60,293 nt of DNA, from assembly GCA_910587835.1 (NCBI GenBank), contig CAJUNQ010000008.1:1-60293 (forward strand), in the 5' to 3' direction. The notes under the pieces are model-generated. The model was not told the DNA's origin. It saw only the letters and a program-made list of their open reading frames with translations, and searched no databases. Below are positions 17,661 to 26,319 of this stretch, in pieces; the first letter of the stretch is position 1, and every line of letters starts with the position of its first letter. The DNA comes from an uncultured Oscillospiraceae bacterium. GTDB taxonomy: Bacteria; Bacillota; Clostridia; Oscillospirales; Acutalibacteraceae. The position numbers were made by a program, and so were the translations under genes.

Positions 17661-18529
17661 GCCCGAAACGCCTCCTTCCTCCTTACAAATCCATAGAACA
17701 CTGCAAAAACAATGAGTACGACGATCAACAGCAACACCGACGCCACCGAGAGCTTGGCGTAGTTCAGGTTCTCAAAGCTGTTGTTCAGGAAGTGTTGGAG
17801 CATGTAGATGTTCTCGTTGGGGTGGGTGCCGCCAATGAGGAATATCTCCCGGAAGCACTTGAAAGCATTGATCAGCGAGAAGATGATGGCGAAAAACACC
17901 GAATACCACATCTGGGGCGTTGTGATGTAGAAAAACTTCTGCCAGCCCGAAGCCCCATCCAGGTCAGCGGCAGAATACTGCTCCTCCGGAATGGTCACCA
18001 GCCCCGCCAGCAGCAGAATTACACTGTAGCCTGTGTTCTTCCACAAATACAGCAGCAGCACCACCCCAAAGGCCGCCGGACCGCCCAGCCAGTCCACAAA
18101 GGGCAGACCCAGTACCTCCACAAGCCCGGGGACCAGGCCGGAGTCGGCAAAAAGCAGCTCTACCAGAATCACCGCGCCCACCACGGGCATAATGTATGGA
18201 AACAGAAACACCGACTTCAACAGCTTATGCTTGCCCGCCTGCTTCTGCATCAGCAGGGCAATAACATATGCCAGCACCATAATCAGCGGCAGGCCCGCTG
18301 CCAGAAAGCGCATGGTATTGCCAAAGGCCATGGTGAACATGCCGTTGTTCATCACATCCTGGTAGTTGATAAAGCCGATAAAATCACTGGCCCCACCGCT
18401 GCCAGTGCTAAGGGAATACTGCAGCACCAGCACAAAGGGGATGGCGTAAAACAGCAGACAGCCGATCAGCAGGGGGGCGACCAGCAGCCAGCCCTGCAGG
18501 GCGGACTTGGACTTTTTCATTCTCATCAC
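17657..18529 (-). CDS. carbohydrate ABC transporter permease (MalF/UgpA type)
   Basis: 290 residues with six membrane helices starting at GWLLVAPLLIGCLLFYAIP. The EAA loop reads YSAADLDGASGWQKFFYITT and the C-terminal PxxxIYMLQHFL-like segment is typical of MalF-type permeases. It is the first gene of the three-gene permease unit and has its own consensus promoter at 18668-18696, separate from the SBP genes upstream. Possible ATGs are MMRM or MRM; the site is GGAGTGATG, so the first residues are uncertain by two codons. Together with the MalG-type partner it forms the membrane channel of the importer. Confidence 0.93.
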   Translation of the reverse strand: MMRMKKSKSALQGWLLVAPLLIGCLLFYAIPFVLVLQYSLSTGSGGASDFIGFINYQDVMNNGMFTMAFGNTMRFLAAGLPLIMVLAYVIALLMQKQAGKHKLLKSVFLFPYIMPVVGAVILVELLFADSGLVPGLVEVLGLPFVDWLGGPAAFGVVLLLYLWKNTGYSVILLLAGLVTIPEEQYSAADLDGASGWQKFFYITTPQMWYSVFFAIIFSLINAFKCFREIFLIGGTHPNENIYMLQHFLNNSFENLNYAKLSVASVLLLIVVLIVFAVFYGFVRRKEAFRA

Positions 18530-18667
18530 TCCGTTTAAAAAGGATATCTATGCAAACAGCCCGGCTGACTCCTGTCAGCTTTTAGCCAAAAGCATCCCTG
18601 TGAAAGCATACGGCCCACAAGCGCGTCTTTTCAGCGCTTTTCATAGAACGATATTCCTGTTCCTCTT

Positions 18668-18696
18668 ATTATATAAAACTTCTTTTAAAATGTCAA
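18668..18696 (-). promoter_or_regulatory. consensus sigma-A promoter for the permease operon
   Basis: Reverse strand: TTGACA (18691-18696), 17-bp spacer, TATAAT (18668-18673). Perfect match to consensus; it begins 6 bp beyond the SBP stop codon region. Confidence 0.85.
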
Positions 18697-18701
18697 TTTT
18701 T

Positions 18702-20071
18702 TCAGCTTTCCGCCACCATCATCTGCATACGCATGTATGCCCCGTGCACCAGCTCCTCCAAGGTCTTCGCCTGAGAGCTGTCCTGGGCGTCGCCAAAAAG
18801 CTGTTGAAGCTCCACCCCCAGCGGCGTACAGAACTCGGCCCAGGCTATGTGTTCCCGCAGGCTGGCGAAAGTCCCATAATTTTCCTGTGACATACGCCAG
18901 GAACCCTCTTCAAAACTCACACCAGATTTCCCCTCCTGCATCAGGCCCTCCATGGTTGGAACTGCCAGACTGGATGTTGCGTAGGCATAGAGACAGGAGC
19001 TCTGGCATGCCTCGCTCAAAAGATAGTCTGTAAGAAAGACTGCTGCCTCTGGCTGGGTTGTGTTTGCATTCACTGCCGCAAAGCTGACCACCATCGCCCC
19101 ATAGCCGCCTTGCAGAGAATAGATGGGAATCATGGAAAAGCTCTTGTCCGAGTCAAACTTCTCCGGGTCCAGGTCCACGTCAAAACCTACTTCCAGTCTT
19201 CGGGTGAAGAAGTCTGGAACATCCTCGCTGAGCTCATGATACACCTGAAGCTTTCTTTTGACAAAATTCAGCAATTCCTCCTCTGAAAAAGCCAGCTCAT
19301 CCCGCTCCAAGTCGGTAAAGGGCTGGAAAACACATCCCTGATAAATCGAGCTGTCCATAACAGCCGCAGCCTGCAGCGCCGGGCCTCCCGCCAGCATGTC
19401 ATCCCATGTCATGTCTTCCGAATGGGTATGGGGCGCCTCTGATTTTCGGAATAATGTAATGGGCGTGGTATAGGACATAGGGAGAATATACTGTCCCTCC
19501 TGATACCGTCCCGCCTCCATAACAACAGGCGTCAGCTTCTCCCAGTCAGTAAACTGAAACTCCGGAATATACTCGCTCAGGTCCAAAAACATATTCCGCT
19601 TCATGGCCTGTTGGGGAACTGAAACACCGCATCCTCCCATTCTCCTTGATATAGGCCTTGCTCCAGCTTACTGAGATCCACTACAAAGCCGGGGCCTGCC
19701 ATACACACAAACACATCCGGCCCCTTCCCCGCCATGATCTCTGTGCGCAGCTTGGTCAGATAGTTCTCCCTTTCCTCGCCACGAGTCGGCGGGTATTCCA
19801 GCTGAAGCGACGGACCGCCCAGTTCCTTTACCGTCTTTGAGAAGCTTCTGAACTTCCCATCATCCTCTGCATACTTGCCCAGCGCCTGCTTCACCGCAGG
19901 CTTGAGAATATTGCTCCCATAGTCCAGGTCGATCAGCACCCGCAGAGGCTCCTCATTCTCTCCACTCCCGGCGCCCACCATTTTTTGCTCCGGGCCGGTA
20001 TTTCTTTCGCAGGCGGAAAAGAGACCGCACAACAGACAGAGAACACATAGGAAACAGCTTAGCTTTTTCAT
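18702..20071 (-). pseudogene. solute-binding lipoprotein gene with a single-base frame break
   Basis: The N-terminal part (20071-19601) encodes a lipoprotein signal (MKKLSCFLCVLCLL, lipobox FSAC), the family motif TEIMAGKGPDVFV and ends FQFPNRP-stop. The rest (to 18702) continues in another frame as AMKRNMFLDLSEY and ends MRMQMMVAES-stop. Paralogues read FQFPRSAMELGFFLPLDDY or FPIPEKAMANGLF across this spot, so one base is missing near 19603 (in CAACAGGCCATG). Without the shift the product would be about 456 residues, normal for the family. Either this gene is newly inactivated, or the base is a sequencing or assembly error; codon conservation on both sides is good. Its promoter (20096-20124) matches consensus perfectly. 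Confidence 0.85.
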
Positions 20072-20095
20072 AAAACTACACTTCCTTTCCTATAT

Positions 20096-20124
20096 ATTAT
20101 ACAAACAATCTGCTGTCCTGTCAA
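20096..20124 (-). promoter_or_regulatory. consensus promoter of the frame-broken SBP gene
   Basis: Reverse strand: TTGACA (20119-20124), 17-bp spacer, TATAAT (20096-20101), 25 bp before the start codon with AGGAAAGGAAG between. Confidence 0.8.
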
Positions 20125-20130
20125 TTTATT

Positions 20131-20271
20131 TCAGTTTTCCGCCAGCATCATTTTCATGGTAGTATAGTTACTGGGCGGCATCCCTTCCTCGATAGTGACT
20201 TGAGCGGTATTGCCAGAGACCTCCTCCCCGCCGCTTTTACTGGCAGGGAACAGGGCGCAGAGCAAAACCGC
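20131..20271 (-). pseudogene. SBP remnant with most of the gene deleted
   Basis: The reverse strand reads AVLLCALFPASKSGGEEVSG (lipoprotein signal-like start) and then, within 46 codons, a C-terminus TTMKMMLAEN-stop that matches the end of the neighbouring SBPs (MKMMLAES, MKMIIAES). The two ends of an SBP gene appear joined with about 400 codons removed. Upstream sequence up to about 20340 also resembles the region upstream of the SBP at 24.5 kb (TTTTCAAAA..ATGCAA..ATTTTC, then AAGTATGAG). Confidence 0.7.
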
Positions 20272-20351
20272 TCATACTTATTAAGAAGTCTGATTTTGCG
20301 AAAATGGTTGCATATTTTTGAAAAAATTTGCAAGAATTTTTAAGCGTCCCT

Positions 20352-21731
20352 TTACGACTCTGCCAGCTCCATCTTCATCACCCGGTAGGTCTCTTTTATC
20401 AGCTCCTCTGGGTCCCCCTCCTGATAGCCAGAGGCAATCATCTGGCAGTCAGACATCATATCCGCCAGCATCTTATTCAGCTTGCCATGAATGTTGACAG
20501 CGGTAATGCAGCTTACGGCGGAATCTATGGCAGACCGGTTAATGTCGCTGATCGCGCCCTCATATATGCTGAACCAGGGCGCGCCCTGGTCAATGGGCAG
20601 TCCATCGATGCCAGTGAACAGCGAGTAAAAATCCTGCCGCCAACTGTTTTGCGGCACATAGTCTTTCCCGTCCGCATTGCCGTCCCGGCCCAGCAGGTAG
20701 TCCAGCACAAAGAAAGCGTCTTCCCCACGCCTGGTCTTGGCATTGACGCATGCATAGTGGAATACCGTGGCAGTCACACCGCCATTTTTGTTGTAATGGG
20801 GAATAACCGTCAGGTCCTCGCTTTTCCTTATGCTGGGAGGCACATTGCCCATACTCTCCCCGTCCGTATAAAAACAGGGGAAGGCGTAAGAGTGAAAATA
20901 TTCCGGCAGCTGGGCAAGCTCCTTCCAGCCCTCCTCATCGTACAGTTCCAGCTGCTTATGGACAGCCTCCATAAGCTCCTCCTCGCTGAATGTGAGTTCC
21001 TCCGCCTGATAGTCAGCGATCTTGCCAAAAACAGCGTCAAAATTCGGGTTGCCCATGCCATGGATCATATTCGTCTCGCTCCCGCCCTGCAGAACAGCCG
21101 CCGCCTTCATCACCAGGCTCTCATCCGTCAGCATATCGTCCCAGGTCAGGTCCTTCGAGGGGGTATGCGCCGCCTCCGTCTGACGGAAGCAGGTGATGGG
21201 AAAGGTGTAGGACAAGGGCACCAGCATCTGGCCCTTTTCCGTGCGCCCCACCTCCATGACCGTCTGGTTGAAGTCGTCCCACTGGGCAAACTGCGCCTTT
21301 TCCATATACTTGTCCAGAGGCATAAACAGCCCATTGGCCATGGCCTTCTCTGGAATGGGGAACAGCGGTCCGTCCTCGGGGGACTCCCCATCCCACCAGT
21401 AGCTGGTGCTGACGATGAACAGGTCCGGCCCCTCCCCCGCCATGATCTCTGTGCGCAGCCGGGTGATGGCGGTCTCCCGCTCCACCCCGGTCCGGGGCAG
21501 GTACTCCACCTCCACATCAGCCGGGCCGCCGGCCTCAGCGATGCTCTCTAGAAGCTTATCAAAAACAAAGTCCGTGGGATTGCTCATCGTCCGGTCGCTC
21601 ACATCCAGCAAAATACGCAGGGGCCCGGCCTCCTTTTGCAGGGTGCAGGAGGGAAGCAGAACACATAGCATTGCCGCCGCCAGCAACAGAGCCGTCAACC
21701 TTGCGATCATTCGAGTTCTTTTCACACTCAT
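20352..21731 (-). CDS. extracellular solute-binding lipoprotein
   Basis: 459 residues, intact. Signal peptide MSVKRTRMIARLTALLLAAA, lipobox LPSC (Cys29). The family motif is TEIMAGEGPDLFIV and the C-terminus MKMELAES. The hinge segment reads VMEVGRTEKGQMLVPLSYTF, the same layout as the other members. The ATG is preceded by TCAGGAGGTATC. It shares roughly the same length and block order as the genes at 18702, 21795 and 23219 but sequence identity is only moderate, so the duplications are not recent or the ligand sites have diverged. It probably serves the permeases at 16.9-18.5 kb. The ligand is unknown. Confidence 0.88.
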   Translation of the reverse strand: MSVKRTRMIARLTALLLAAAMLCVLLPSCTLQKEAGPLRILLDVSDRTMSNPTDFVFDKLLESIAEAGGPADVEVEYLPRTGVERETAITRLRTEIMAGEGPDLFIVSTSYWWDGESPEDGPLFPIPEKAMANGLFMPLDKYMEKAQFAQWDDFNQTVMEVGRTEKGQMLVPLSYTFPITCFRQTEAAHTPSKDLTWDDMLTDESLVMKAAAVLQGGSETNMIHGMGNPNFDAVFGKIADYQAEELTFSEEELMEAVHKQLELYDEEGWKELAQLPEYFHSYAFPCFYTDGESMGNVPPSIRKSEDLTVIPHYNKNGGVTATVFHYACVNAKTRRGEDAFFVLDYLLGRDGNADGKDYVPQNSWRQDFYSLFTGIDGLPIDQGAPWFSIYEGAISDINRSAIDSAVSCITAVNIHGKLNKMLADMMSDCQMIASGYQEGDPEELIKETYRVMKMELAES

Positions 21732-21794
21732 GATGATACCTCCTGAAAAATCTCCTTCTATCTATTAAGAAGTATGCTTTATGTCAGAAAAATT

Positions 21795-23135
21795 TCAACT
21801 CTCCGCTATTATCATTTTCATGGCGGTATAATGCTCCGCTGTCAGCTCCCGCCGCTTCTCCGGGTCCTCCTCATTCAGGCAGTCCCCATAGGCAAGCATC
21901 AGCTCTTGGTTCAGGGGTGTTACAAAATTCACCGCGTTCACCTGCCCGGCCAGCTCCCTGGTCTGCTGATAGTTCCACTGGTTCATGTACCATTCGGTGC
22001 GCGGTTTGCCGTTCTGCTCATAGTAGGAAGCGTAGTAGGGCGCGTCCTTCTGACACAGCTCCAGGTTAACGGGCAGAGCGCTGCCATAAGCATAGATTTC
22101 GCAGTTGGACATGGTCTCCTGATCCAGCAGCTTGTCCACAATCAGAAACGCCTCGTCTGGGTGCCGGGTATTGGCGTTGACTGCGGCAAAGCTGTTGATA
22201 TTGGCGGTAACCCCCCCGGTGGTATTGTATTGTGGAATCATAATATATTCCGGACTATTAGGAGTGAAGAGATGCGCGTTGCTGGCTCCGATAGAGATGC
22301 TTGGCATGACGTCGTTAGCCTCGCCAAGCTCCTGGGGCCGCCCCGCCAGATTAGCCGCCCGGGCCTCCTCCAGCCGGGCAAACAGCTCCTCCTCCGTAAA
22401 GGTAAGGGAGTCCGTACCGTAATCCCCCAGCTCACCCAGTATGCTCCCAAACCGCCAGCTATAACAGGCAAATCGCACGCAGGGGTCTTCGCTTACCAGC
22501 ATTTCGTCCCAGGTCATGGGCAGACTGGCGGTGAGACTGCGGCTCTCCCGCTCTGCCAGGGTGGCGGAAATGGAATAGGTCAGTGGAAGGAGCAGCTGAC
22601 CCTTCTCTGATTTCCCCGCATCCATCACAACAGGCAGCAGCTTGTCCCACTCCATATACTGGGCCTTGGCAATATAATCATCCAGCGGCAGAAAGAATCC
22701 CAGCTCCATAGCCGAACGGGGAAACTGAAACAACGCATCCGTCGCATTTTGATGTTTTTCCATTAGGGTCACATCCAACAAATTGGGGCTTACGCAGATA
22801 AACAAGTCCGGCCCCGCTCCGCTGAGCAACTCGGTTTTCACCCTGGTCAGGGCTGTGTCCCGCTCCGTCCCCTGACAGGGAATCCTGTCCAGCTCTACGC
22901 TGAAATCATCCAAATAGCCGGGGACAGTCTTCAAAAAATCAAACACAGGCCCAGACTCCGATGCCTCAAAGCCTGGATTCAGGTCCACACAAAGGGTGAG
23001 CTTGGGGCGATTCGGGTCTTTTCCTACATGGGCGGCGAGCTGCTGGCCGCTGCCCTTCCCGCCGCTTTGGCAGGCAGTCAGCAGGAGACACAAGGCCGCA
23101 AACAGCAGAACAGCTCTGGTAATGGCAGTTTTCAT
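21795..23135 (-). CDS. extracellular solute-binding lipoprotein
   Basis: 446 residues from the ATG at 23133-23135 (MKTAITRAVLLFAALCLLL, lipobox LTAC), chosen because TTAGGAGGGAATACC precedes it; the frame is open 23 codons further without a site. Family motif KTELLSGAGPDLFI, hinge VVMDAGKSEKGQLLLPLTYS, C-terminus MKMIIAES. Lies between two other SBP genes transcribed the same way, with gaps of about 60-80 bp. Intact, in contrast to two of its neighbours. Ligand unknown. Confidence 0.88.
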   Translation of the reverse strand: MKTAITRAVLLFAALCLLLTACQSGGKGSGQQLAAHVGKDPNRPKLTLCVDLNPGFEASESGPVFDFLKTVPGYLDDFSVELDRIPCQGTERDTALTRVKTELLSGAGPDLFICVSPNLLDVTLMEKHQNATDALFQFPRSAMELGFFLPLDDYIAKAQYMEWDKLLPVVMDAGKSEKGQLLLPLTYSISATLAERESRSLTASLPMTWDEMLVSEDPCVRFACYSWRFGSILGELGDYGTDSLTFTEEELFARLEEARAANLAGRPQELGEANDVMPSISIGASNAHLFTPNSPEYIMIPQYNTTGGVTANINSFAAVNANTRHPDEAFLIVDKLLDQETMSNCEIYAYGSALPVNLELCQKDAPYYASYYEQNGKPRTEWYMNQWNYQQTRELAGQVNAVNFVTPLNQELMLAYGDCLNEEDPEKRRELTAEHYTAMKMIIAES

Positions 23136-23218
23136 GGTATTCCCTCCTAAATTGATCCAGCACATCAGCTGGTTAATCACCGATAAGACTCTTACCCTTG
23201 TCAAACGTTACAAGCTGT

Positions 23219-24507
23219 TCAGCTCTCGGCCAACATCATTTTCATAGTGGAGTAGGCGTTGCGGGCCGCTTTTTCTATGTCCTCTGGGGTGGTTTCCTGT
23301 TTATACGCCAACCACTCTACCTGCTGATAGTCCTCCCCCTCTAAAGCAGAGAAGAAGCGCACGCTCTCAATCTCATCCCACAGGGCCTGCACCTGAGGCG
23401 GCTCCTGCTGGGCGTCCATGTATACTGTGGTGCCATTCACATAGATAGCACGGTCCTTCATAGCCTCTCTGCCCAGCAGCGCGTCCACCACCCGAAACGC
23501 CTCCTCCGGGTAGGGGGTGTTGGCGTTTACTGCCAAAAAACCAGTAATCGTGGCCGCCACCTTTCCCTCCCGGTCCCGCTGGGGGATGACTATATAGTCT
23601 TGTCTGCCGCTGCCCCATAGCTTAACATTCTCGGAAAACCCGCTAAGGACATTCTCATGGAAACGGCCATTGTTGATGACAGGCGCATAGTAACTGGAAC
23701 GTGAGGCCTGCCTGTGTTTGAGCAGTTTCTGCCACAGCTCCACATATTCGTCCTCGGTAAAGGTGAGCTCCTCCTTCTCATAATCCGCCGGAACGCCAAA
23801 ATATCCCAGTACCTCCATTGGTTCGGGAAAACTGGCGAACTCCAAAACCGCATTACCGCTAGCTGCCATCTCCTCTGGGGTTACAGGCAGCTCCTCTGGC
23901 AGGTCCAACAAGGAGCACTCCACTCCAAGCACCGGCAACCGGTACATGGTGGGCATCAATATCTTGCCCTCCTCGTTGCGCCCCGCCTCCATAATGGCTG
24001 GCGCCAGCTTATCCCACTCCATAAACTGAGCCTGGTCCAGGTAGTTGTCCTGAGGAAGAAAGATATGGTTCCTCATAGCGGCCTCCGGGAACTTGAACAT
24101 AGGGGTTTCTTTGGTAATCACAGACCCTTCGTAGCGGATATAGGGGGTGAAGCAGTCCTCCAGAATAAGATCAGGTCCCTCCCCCGCCATCATCTCTACC
24201 CGAAGCTTAGTCAGCCTGGCCTCCGGCTCCGACCCAGTGGTGTGTACCTTCTCCAGCTCCACGCAGAAGTCTCGGCCATCGCGAGAAGCCATATTGAAAT
24301 AGGTACGAAGATTCTCTGGGGCTAAAGAGATGCTGTCCATCAACAGAGTCAGCTTGGGGACCTCTGTAACGTTGCCCTCCTGGTCACGAAACAAACTTGT
24401 GGGCCGGATATCCCTCTATGGCCGCAGCCGGAGAAGGGCAGACAGAGCAGCATAAGGGCCGGCAGCAGGGCGAAAATTCTTTTAAGTACACGGGCAGCTT
24501 TTGACAT
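23219..24507 (-). pseudogene. solute-binding lipoprotein gene with a frame break near the N-terminus
   Basis: An ATG at 24505-24507 with an AAAGGAGGTCG site starts a clear lipoprotein signal (MSKAARVLKRIFALLPALML, lipobox FSGC). About 15 codons later the frame is lost; the remaining 390 codons are open in another frame from about 24394 (FRDQEGNVTEVPKL) through VEMMAGEGPDLILED to the C-terminus MKMMLAES. Joining needs one extra base between about 24395 and 24425. As it stands, the product lacks an export signal or stops early. Either recent inactivation or a base-call error. A palindromic MITE-like element sits in its 5' leader. Confidence 0.82.
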
Positions 24508-24534
24508 GATAACGACCTCCTTTGATATCAGGGT

Positions 24535-24701
24535 TTAGGGCTTGTTTGAAAATAGAGGAAATGACGAATTTTTACCCAGAAGGGGTTCGTTTCAAGGAAA
24601 AAACCGCAAGGCAATCTTCCGATTGGCGAGGATTTTTGACGCAGAAAGGGGCCCCTTCCGGGTAAAAAGACGGCCTTTCCGATTTTTCAAACAAGCCCTA
24701 A
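24535..24701. mobile_element. 167-bp palindromic MITE-like element
   Basis: The two ends are inverted copies: TTAGGGCTTGTTTGAAAA at 24535-24552 and its complement at the right end. Imperfect complementarity continues inward (TTTTTACCC.GAAGGGG on the left arm matches the right arm), so nearly the whole element can fold on itself. It carries no ORF of its own. It lies between the likely promoter region and the ribosome site of the SBP gene at 23219-24507, so it would be transcribed into that leader. Confidence 0.75.
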
Positions 24702-24924
24702 CCTCTCATACTTATATAATCGGAAAAATGGGAAAATACTTGCATGGTTTTGAAAATAATTCCAATTTTTTGAAGAAAGACGGGATTTGACAGAATTACC
24801 AGACAGAAATCAGTATGATATGATGAGAAGGATGTGTAAGAAATCGGTAAGCATTGCCGCCGGGTTTCTTTAATATTATACCGGTACAATAGAGAAAACA
24901 AAAACCAGAAGGGACGGTATCGGT

Positions 24925-25368
24925 ATGACACTGAAAGCGCTGCTGTATAAAATAGGTTTGGGAGAGCTGGCGGACACAGTCGCCGGCTGTATGCCCTCGC
25001 TGTTCTGGGCAAAAATGGACCTGGACGGAGAGCGGGACAGCAGCGGCGCGTTTTCTGGCGAACGTCTCTTTACCGTCAGCCAGGACACCGACCGGTTAGA
25101 GCTGGACTTTATTATCAGCGCGACTGGCGGACACGGTGTGATGCAGGTGACCGACGCAGGCTCTGGCGCGGTACTCTGGCAGCGGGAGCTCAGCGACAGC
25201 GCCGTGTTTACTCAGGAGGTGGGGCCCTTGGAAAAGGGCCGGGAATACGCGGTGCGGTTCCTCAGACAGGTGGCAGGCCCAATCACAGTCACTGTCTCCT
25301 CCCGCAGCGATCACATCCAGGACCTGGACTTCTCCGCCGACATTCACGGGCTGGCACGCCCAGCATAA
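24925..25368 (+). CDS. conserved-looking hypothetical protein
   Basis: 147 residues, no signal peptide or membrane helix. The sequence alternates hydrophobic and polar residues as in a beta-rich fold (LFTVSQDTDRLELDFI, YAVRFLRQVAGPITVTVS), resembling a small beta-sandwich, but I do not recognise the family. It starts at an ATG after AGAAGGGACGG and ends in a bidirectional terminator. It is monocistronic between leftward clusters. Function unknown. Confidence 0.6.
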   Translation: MTLKALLYKIGLGELADTVAGCMPSLFWAKMDLDGERDSSGAFSGERLFTVSQDTDRLELDFIISATGGHGVMQVTDAGSGAVLWQRELSDSAVFTQEVGPLEKGREYAVRFLRQVAGPITVTVSSRSDHIQDLDFSADIHGLARPA

Positions 25369-25370
25369 CA

Positions 25371-25410
25371 AAAAGAGCCCCTTTCCCATTACGGCAAAGG
25401 GGCTCTCTTT
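25371..25410. terminator. bidirectional terminator at the end of the hyd maturation cluster
   Basis: AAAAGAGCCCCTTT pairs with AAAGGGGCTCTCTTT; T-runs on both strands serve the hypothetical gene and the leftward phosphotransferase gene. Confidence 0.85.
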
Positions 25411-26309
25411 CACTTTTCTGCCTCCCACTGGGTCTGCCAGCGGTACAGCCAGTCTAATTGGGCGTCAATATTTTCATCGCTCAAGCAGTCAGGGCCAAAC
25501 AACTCGGTGATGGTGGCCTGAGTGGAAAAATGCTGCATGGCAATCAGGGCGGGAAAGGCCCTTTCCTCCTCCCTGCTGAGGGAGGCCTCCTCCCAGTAAG
25601 CTGGCAGCATACGGGCCAGCAGTTGGTGGGAACGCCTATAGTTCGCCTCATCAAAACAAAAATATTCCGTCTGGTCGGCAATCAAGGTCAGGTCATACAT
25701 GGGAAAGCCAATACAGGCTGTGTCAAAATCATAGACATACAGTCCCCCGTCCGGCGTTCTGCGGATATTCCCGCAATACAAGTCCCCATGACAGGGGCCT
25801 GTGGGCAGTGTCTTCAGCCTCTCCCAAAGGGCTTCGCCATATGTGGCATACTCCTCTGCCCGAGGGTAATGCTTCTTCCGAAGGATATCCACATAACGGC
25901 CAATATAGAACTGCCTGTCCCGCACCGGCAGAGGCTTGGGGTATGCCCGCATCTCCCGATGAAGCCTGCCGGCAAGCCGCCCAATGGTCTCCGGCTCTTG
26001 GTCCGGCACACAGTCCTCTCCCTCAATATATTCATAGAGGAGCAGCAGCTGGGACTCCCACAGCAGGCCGGGCCGGCCGGAGCGAGTGGGTATGATTTCC
26101 GGTGTGGGAAAGCCCTGCCGGTGAAGAAACATCTGTACCTCTGCCCCCACTTCCGCATCAGCGGCCAGAGAGGGCTTGACTACCCGCAGAAAATACTTTT
26201 TCCCGTCGGAGTAGGCTGCATAGGCCAAGCTCCCGCTGTCCCGGAGCAGCTCCAAACGGTCAAAAGCAAGGGGCCAGTTTTGGTTCAGCTGAGCAAGAAG
26301 CCTCTCCAT
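25410..26309 (-). CDS. aminoglycoside-phosphotransferase-family kinase
   Basis: 299 residues of the APH/choline-kinase fold. The catalytic Brenner motif is present as CHGDLYCGNIRR and the metal-binding Asp as VYDFDTACIGFPMYDLT. The start is the ATG at 26307-26309 (MERLLAQLNQN) after AGGAAAGAG; the open frame runs 29 codons upstream into hydF. It follows hydF by 10 bp and is the last gene before the terminator. Members of this family phosphorylate small metabolites (choline, homoserine, sugars, methylthioribose) as well as drugs, so antibiotic resistance should not be assumed. A hydrogenase role is not known for this family. Confidence 0.82.
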   Translation of the reverse strand: MERLLAQLNQNWPLAFDRLELLRDSGSLAYAAYSDGKKYFLRVVKPSLAADAEVGAEVQMFLHRQGFPTPEIIPTRSGRPGLLWESQLLLLYEYIEGEDCVPDQEPETIGRLAGRLHREMRAYPKPLPVRDRQFYIGRYVDILRKKHYPRAEEYATYGEALWERLKTLPTGPCHGDLYCGNIRRTPDGGLYVYDFDTACIGFPMYDLTLIADQTEYFCFDEANYRRSHQLLARMLPAYWEEASLSREEERAFPALIAMQHFSTQATITELFGPDCLSDENIDAQLDWLYRWQTQWEAEK

Positions 26310-26319
26310 CTCTTTCTTC

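Noticed and set aside
25410..26309. Aminoglycoside resistance gene
   Set aside because: Only the general APH fold is visible; the gene is in a chromosomal operon and no resistance-specific signature is seen.
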